Source of the DNA: Flavobacteriales bacterium
GTDB lineage: Bacteria > Bacteroidota > Bacteroidia > DT-38
DNA: 10,130 nucleotides
Reading direction: 5' to 3'
Assembly (NCBI GenBank): GCA_013214975.1
Contig: JABSPR010000315.1
Coordinates: 1-10,130 of the forward strand
The position numbers were made by a program, and so were the translations under genes. This document shows positions 6,984 to 10,130 of the stretch, one piece after another (the stretch's first letter is position 1; every line of letters begins with the position of its first letter). Under the pieces are notes generated by a model. That model did not search any database and was not told where the DNA came from. It was given only the letters and a program-made list of their open reading frames with translations.

Positions 6984-7190
6984 TTGAAAACAAAACACAC
7001 ACGCAAAATAATAGTATTTAGTTTGATGGTTTTCGCTGGTTCACTTGTTTTGGCAAGTTGTGGTAAGGATTCTGGTTACAATTATGCCAAGCATAATAAA
7101 AGAAGTAATAAAAGCCATAAGTCGCATAGTAAATTACCTAGTTCGCATACTGGTGTTGGTTTTAATAATAGCTCTGGTCACGGTCACTAA
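6984..7190 (+). CDS. Small His/Lys/Ser-rich lipoprotein, 68 aa
   Basis: The TTG at 6984 begins a lipoprotein signal peptide (MKTKHTRKIIVFSLMVFAGS) with lipobox LASC and the lipidated Cys at residue 26. The mature peptide of about 43 residues is unusual: it has six His (37, 45, 48, 55, 66, 68), six Lys and nine Ser, with a Lys-Ser-His motif repeated at 43-45 and 46-48, and ends GHGH. It has no predicted domain. Metal (Zn, Cu, Ni) or anionic-polymer binding is possible from composition only. No ATG is available near the start, and the intact lipobox strongly supports translation. It follows the YdcF-like gene by 78 bp, which includes an A-run and a weak promoter-like TAGATTTA at 6916-6923. It is convergent with the protease gene. 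Real coding status is likely; function is unknown. Confidence 0.75.
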   Translation: MKTKHTRKIIVFSLMVFAGSLVLASCGKDSGYNYAKHNKRSNKSHKSHSKLPSSHTGVGFNNSSGHGH

Positions 7191-7207
7191 GAAAAGTTAT
7201 TCTTAGT
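7186..7207. terminator. Candidate bidirectional terminator hairpin containing both stop codons
   Basis: An 8-bp perfect inverted repeat, ACTAAGAA (7186-7193) and TTCTTAGT (7200-7207), has a 6-nt loop. The left arm contains the TAA stop of the lipoprotein gene (7188-7190) and the right arm contains the TAA stop of the minus-strand protease (7203-7205). The stem has only two G-C pairs and no strong T-run on either side, so termination strength is uncertain. Confidence 0.5.
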
Positions 7208-9461
7208 ATAATATTAGAATTTTCTGGGTAGTCATCTCTCGGTTCGTTGTAACACGAGCAAGAAGAACTTTGTTGTTGTAAGATACCATTGGTATGATAA
7301 CACGTTGTTCTCCTATTGCATAAGAGGAATAGTATAGTTGCTGCCCCGTTAAGTTGAAGAGCTCAATTCTTTGTATTTGTTCATCTTCATTTACGGAAAT
7401 TATTAGTTGATCTTTTTCTACTACAGTAGACACCCCGACAGTGGTCTCATCGCCATACATCGGCATGCAAAAGTACGCGCTCTGGCTTGCTTCGATAAAT
7501 GTGTTATTGGTAATAAGTACGTCTCCATTGTTCGCAACAAGGTTAAACGAACCTGTACCAAAATCACAGCATATACCATCTTCTTCCGAATCAAAAATTT
7601 CGAATTGGTAACAGTCTTCGCCTAAGCATAATGTGGATACATGTAGTTTGTTGCTAGCTAAATCAGATTCGGAGTACACTACATTGCCTTCTTTGTTTAC
7701 TATCTGCCAGCTGGTTTCTTCTCCGTAATTGTCGGTCTGAAGAGATAATATTACATACCCAACGCTGTCGGCTACAACAAAAGAGTTTGTTATCGTATCG
7801 TTACTAGTATTTAAATCGGTTTGTCCGTTTGGATTGCTAGAATAGACTGTAAACGTTGGATTGTCACCTGCAATTAGATATGGGAATTCAATTTGTTCTA
7901 GGCTGGATGCACTGAGGTCGCCTTCCCATTGTAGAGTATCTATATCTTCTTCGTTTAATTGATAATAGATGTCTAAGGAATTGAGATTAATTGTGCCGTT
8001 GTTTTTTAACGTAATATGAAACTGCACCGAATCCTTACAAATGATGTCTTGGTTATTATCTAGTAAGTCGAATAGAGAAGCATCTAGTTCAATAGCAGCT
8101 ACTGTTGGGTCGTATGTGCTAATCTCGGTAAGGTTTGCATTATTAGGAGCTAACCATGGCTGTAATATCGTTGCATCACTAGTTCCGTTATTCCAGGAAA
8201 CGCCAAACCTTCCATAAAAGTCGGAGCCAAGCATGTTTGAGCAGGACGCAGCACCACCGAATAGCTGACCAACAACTTGGTGATTTGAATTGAAGAGAGG
8301 GGATCCCGATGAGCCACCTTCAGTAGTTCCTTCTTCCCAAACAACTCTCCATACATCTAGCATTTCGTTATTGTCAACGTTGAGTTGTTCCGTTTGTGTT
8401 GGAATATCGAAGTCTTTACTTATTTTTTTAACGTCGGCGTTAGGATGATGTATGCACGTGGTGTTGCCAGTAACGTCGTCTCTCGACCATCCGGAATATG
8501 CTACGTTATAACTTTCGGGAGGAGTGTCATCTAATTCCAAAAGAATAAAATCTGTCTCAATATTAGAAGCTCTAAGTTGTGCTCCAGCAAGCGATTGTGT
8601 AGTTGTTATGTTTTGTGTTATGCACTCTGGACTATCGAAATTGAATCGGAATATCCAGTCTTCTAACGGTTCGTGCCCAGCAATACAATGTTCTGCTGTT
8701 AGGAGGTAAGGGGTGCCATCTTCTAATTCATTATTTAGAAGGGTTCCCGTACAAAATCCCTGGCTGCCTACCATAATTAATGCAACTGAAGAAATTTCAG
8801 ATTCCCATCCATCCCCTTCGGGGCAAGAAACGTTTATCTCGCAGTTCTGAGATCCGCCAAACGCTTTTGAGATAGATTTAAGATCAACGAAACCATGCGT
8901 AACGTTTGTTATGGTAAAGGTTCCGTCGCCATGAACGCTCTCAGGTTCATAGTATTCAATAATAATGGCATCACCTTCTAATAAATCGGTAGCGAAACTG
9001 CCAGATTCTTTATTGTTTCGGCTAGTAAATGCTCCGAGGAATTGCGTCTTCGCTTTATTGTAAATAAAAAGCTCTGCGCCTTCGGGTAAATAGAAGTTGT
9101 CGAAGACCAAGTTGAGGGAATAAGCATTTGGAGATTCAATGCCTAACGTCCATAGATAATCACCGTTTCTCAAGACCTCCCAATTATCACTGTTGGAAAG
9201 ACTAAAATCAACTTCCGTTTTTTCTCCAAAGATGAAAGGACCAACTTTATTCCCAGGTTGTTTGGTTCTGCTGTTAATATATAGGGCTTGATTGTCTTGA
9301 GGAGGAAGTATTTCAAAATGAACAGAACCAACTATTTTTCCTGTGGAAAAGGCATGGGGAGTACCACCGCTAGATATTTGGGCCTGTAAGCTTATGTTTA
9401 TCGAAACAACAATTAATGTAATTGCAATTAAAAGAATAAAGGGTTTAATGAATAAATTCAA
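7203..9461 (-). CDS. Secreted lysyl-endopeptidase-like serine protease with T9SS sorting domain, 752 aa
   Basis: Domains in order are a signal peptide (1-27, before QIS), a propeptide, a trypsin-fold S1 domain (about 200-435), a CARDB-like beta-sandwich (about 470-560), a second beta-rich module with a DGICC segment (about 565-655) and a type IX secretion C-terminal sorting domain (about 680-752). It should therefore be exported by Sec, then by T9SS to the surface or medium. The catalytic domain closely follows Achromobacter lysyl endopeptidase. The triad is His258 (TAEHC), Asp304 (TDFILLEL) and Ser385 (GSSGSP), and Cys207-Cys407, Cys213-Cys280 and Cys237-Cys259 match its three disulfides. 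Asp414 (SDFYGR) matches the Asp that selects Lys, but the pocket His in QLHGG is Phe401 here. Lys199, just before the mature domain, suggests self-cleavage. I prefer the TTG at 9461; the frame also has a GTG at 9488, but a consensus promoter box at 9478-9485 lies within that extension. Confidence 0.93.
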   Translation of the reverse strand: MNLFIKPFILLIAITLIVVSINISLQAQISSGGTPHAFSTGKIVGSVHFEILPPQDNQALYINSRTKQPGNKVGPFIFGEKTEVDFSLSNSDNWEVLRNGDYLWTLGIESPNAYSLNLVFDNFYLPEGAELFIYNKAKTQFLGAFTSRNNKESGSFATDLLEGDAIIIEYYEPESVHGDGTFTITNVTHGFVDLKSISKAFGGSQNCEINVSCPEGDGWESEISSVALIMVGSQGFCTGTLLNNELEDGTPYLLTAEHCIAGHEPLEDWIFRFNFDSPECITQNITTTQSLAGAQLRASNIETDFILLELDDTPPESYNVAYSGWSRDDVTGNTTCIHHPNADVKKISKDFDIPTQTEQLNVDNNEMLDVWRVVWEEGTTEGGSSGSPLFNSNHQVVGQLFGGAASCSNMLGSDFYGRFGVSWNNGTSDATILQPWLAPNNANLTEISTYDPTVAAIELDASLFDLLDNNQDIICKDSVQFHITLKNNGTINLNSLDIYYQLNEEDIDTLQWEGDLSASSLEQIEFPYLIAGDNPTFTVYSSNPNGQTDLNTSNDTITNSFVVADSVGYVILSLQTDNYGEETSWQIVNKEGNVVYSESDLASNKLHVSTLCLGEDCYQFEIFDSEEDGICCDFGTGSFNLVANNGDVLITNNTFIEASQSAYFCMPMYGDETTVGVSTVVEKDQLIISVNEDEQIQRIELFNLTGQQLYYSSYAIGEQRVIIPMVSYNNKVLLARVTTNREMTTQKILILY

Positions 9462-9477
9462 TCTACTGGTTTCGTTC

Positions 9478-9485
9478 CAAACGTA
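9478..9485 (-). promoter_or_regulatory. Candidate -7 box for the secreted protease gene
   Basis: Read on the minus strand this is TACGTTTG, an exact match to the Bacteroidota -7 consensus TAnnTTTG. Transcription would start near 9471, about 10 nt before the TTG at 9461 and downstream of the alternative GTG at 9488. No clear -33 TTG is visible. I see no hairpin between the uvrB stop and this gene, so read-through from uvrB is also possible. Confidence 0.45.
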
Positions 9486-9521
9486 CACATGGACGTTCTA
9501 TTTTGTTCCTAGTAACTATTA

Positions 9522-10130
9522 TTATACTTGGATTAGCATTTTTTCGAGCTTATACATTTCATCTCTTAATCTGGCTGCTTCGATAAAGTCATTCTCTTTA
9601 GCCGCTGCTTTCATTAATCGCTTAATTTTTTCAATATCAGCTTTGAGGTCATCTGTATTCTTGTATTTAACCTCCGGATCTGCCGCCATGTCAAACTCTT
9701 CTGGTTCTACATAATAGCGAGCATCTCTTTTAGATTTCCATTCAAGAACACCCGTTTGTCCAATAATCTCTTCTTTCGATTTACGTATGGCCGTAGGAGT
9801 GATGTTGTTCTCTAGGTTGTAATCCAATTGAATTTTTCGTCTCCTGTCGGTTTCGTCCATTGTCTTACGCATCGAATTGGTAATCTTATCCGCATAGAAA
9901 ATTACTCTTCCGTTCACGTTTCTAGCTGCTCTGCCTGCTGTTTGGGTAAGAGATCTATGCGATCTTAAAAACCCTTCTTTGTCCGCATCAAGAATAGCTA
10001 CCAAAGAAACTTCAGGTAAATCCAATCCTTCTCTTAATAAGTTTATCCCAATAAGTACATCAAAAGTTCCTAATCGGAATTCCCTCATTATCTCGATACG
10101 TTCTAATGTGTCAATGTCCGAATGGATATA
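9522..10130 (-). CDS. uvrB: Excinuclease ABC subunit UvrB, C-terminal part (5' end beyond window)
   Basis: The frame stays open to the right edge: it continues upstream of the Met at 10088 through YIHSDIDTLERIEI, a conserved UvrB segment, so that Met is internal. About 202 residues are present, the last third of a protein that is usually about 660-680 aa. Helicase motif V (INLLREGLDLPEVSLVAILD) and motif VI (QTAGRAARNVNG) are clear. Next come the DETDRRRKIQLDYN region and a C-terminal UVR domain (about the last 40 residues, DIEKIKRLMK to LRDEMYKLEKML) that contacts UvrC. UvrB is the DNA-loading, damage-verifying subunit of UvrABC in nucleotide excision repair. The sequence looks conventional and functional. 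It is upstream of the protease gene on the same strand, with 60 bp to the preferred TTG. Confidence 0.96.
   Translation of the reverse strand, partial: YIHSDIDTLERIEIMREFRLGTFDVLIGINLLREGLDLPEVSLVAILDADKEGFLRSHRSLTQTAGRAARNVNGRVIFYADKITNSMRKTMDETDRRRKIQLDYNLENNITPTAIRKSKEEIIGQTGVLEWKSKRDARYYVEPEEFDMAADPEVKYKNTDDLKADIEKIKRLMKAAAKENDFIEAARLRDEMYKLEKMLIQV

Noticed and set aside
7407..7625. Plus-strand open frame of 72 codons opposite the protease
   Set aside because: Antisense to well-supported protease domains, with no start context or motif.
9486..9521. Terminator after uvrB
   Set aside because: I found only 4-bp arms (ACGT repeats) and a short direct GAAC repeat, with no stem and T-run.
9343..9714. 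Plus-strand open frame of 123 codons spanning the protease start and uvrB end
   Set aside because: It crosses two well-supported minus-strand genes and an intergenic region, and reads as antisense of conserved UvrB sequence.
1..10130. CRISPR arrays, insertion sequences, tRNA or rRNA genes
   Set aside because: No regularly spaced repeats, transposase-like frames, terminal repeats or RNA-gene-like stretches were seen; nearly all DNA is accounted for by genes with short gaps.

Overview
The window looks like part of the chromosome of a Bacteroidota member, most likely a marine or aquatic Flavobacteriales-type bacterium. The evidence is AT-rich DNA, a secreted peptidase with a type IX secretion (T9SS) C-terminal sorting domain, small outer-membrane beta-barrel proteins, promoter-like TAnnTTTG boxes, and gene starts almost without Shine-Dalgarno sequences. 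I see no mobile element, CRISPR array, tRNA or rRNA. Every gene is intact except the two cut by the window ends.

Left part (1-1182, minus strand): two adjacent outer-membrane beta-barrel genes. The second runs off the left edge. Their proteins look like diverged tandem duplicates. A 74-bp divergent intergenic region (1183-1256) holds two back-to-back promoter-like boxes that form a dyad.

Centre (1257-6905, plus strand): fabG (fatty acid synthesis), a 695-aa membrane-anchored von Willebrand A protein (TTG start) and an M48/Ste24-like membrane metalloprotease follow each other with 13-bp gaps and probably form one operon. After an 85-bp gap containing a consensus TAnnTTTG box and a dyad, a prohibitin-type SPFH protein and a YdcF/DUF218 membrane protein (TTG start, 3-bp gap) form a second unit. 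The protease and SPFH protein together suggest inner-membrane protein quality control, but that is inference.

Right part: a 68-aa His/Lys/Ser-rich lipoprotein (6984-7190, plus, TTG start) converges on a large secreted lysyl-endopeptidase-like serine protease (7203-9461, minus). Between them is a short hairpin whose arms contain both stop codons. The protease has a signal peptide, a propeptide, an S1-type catalytic domain with a full triad and three conserved cysteine pairs, a CARDB-like domain, a second beta-rich module and a T9SS tail. Upstream of it on the same strand is the C-terminal third of UvrB (nucleotide excision repair), which runs off the right edge.

Most of the content is ordinary. 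The points worth a second look are the cluster of TTG starts, the symmetric regulatory elements, the tiny His-rich lipoprotein, the stop-codon-sharing hairpin, and the specificity-pocket change in the protease. I did not find convincing evidence for a wholly new system.
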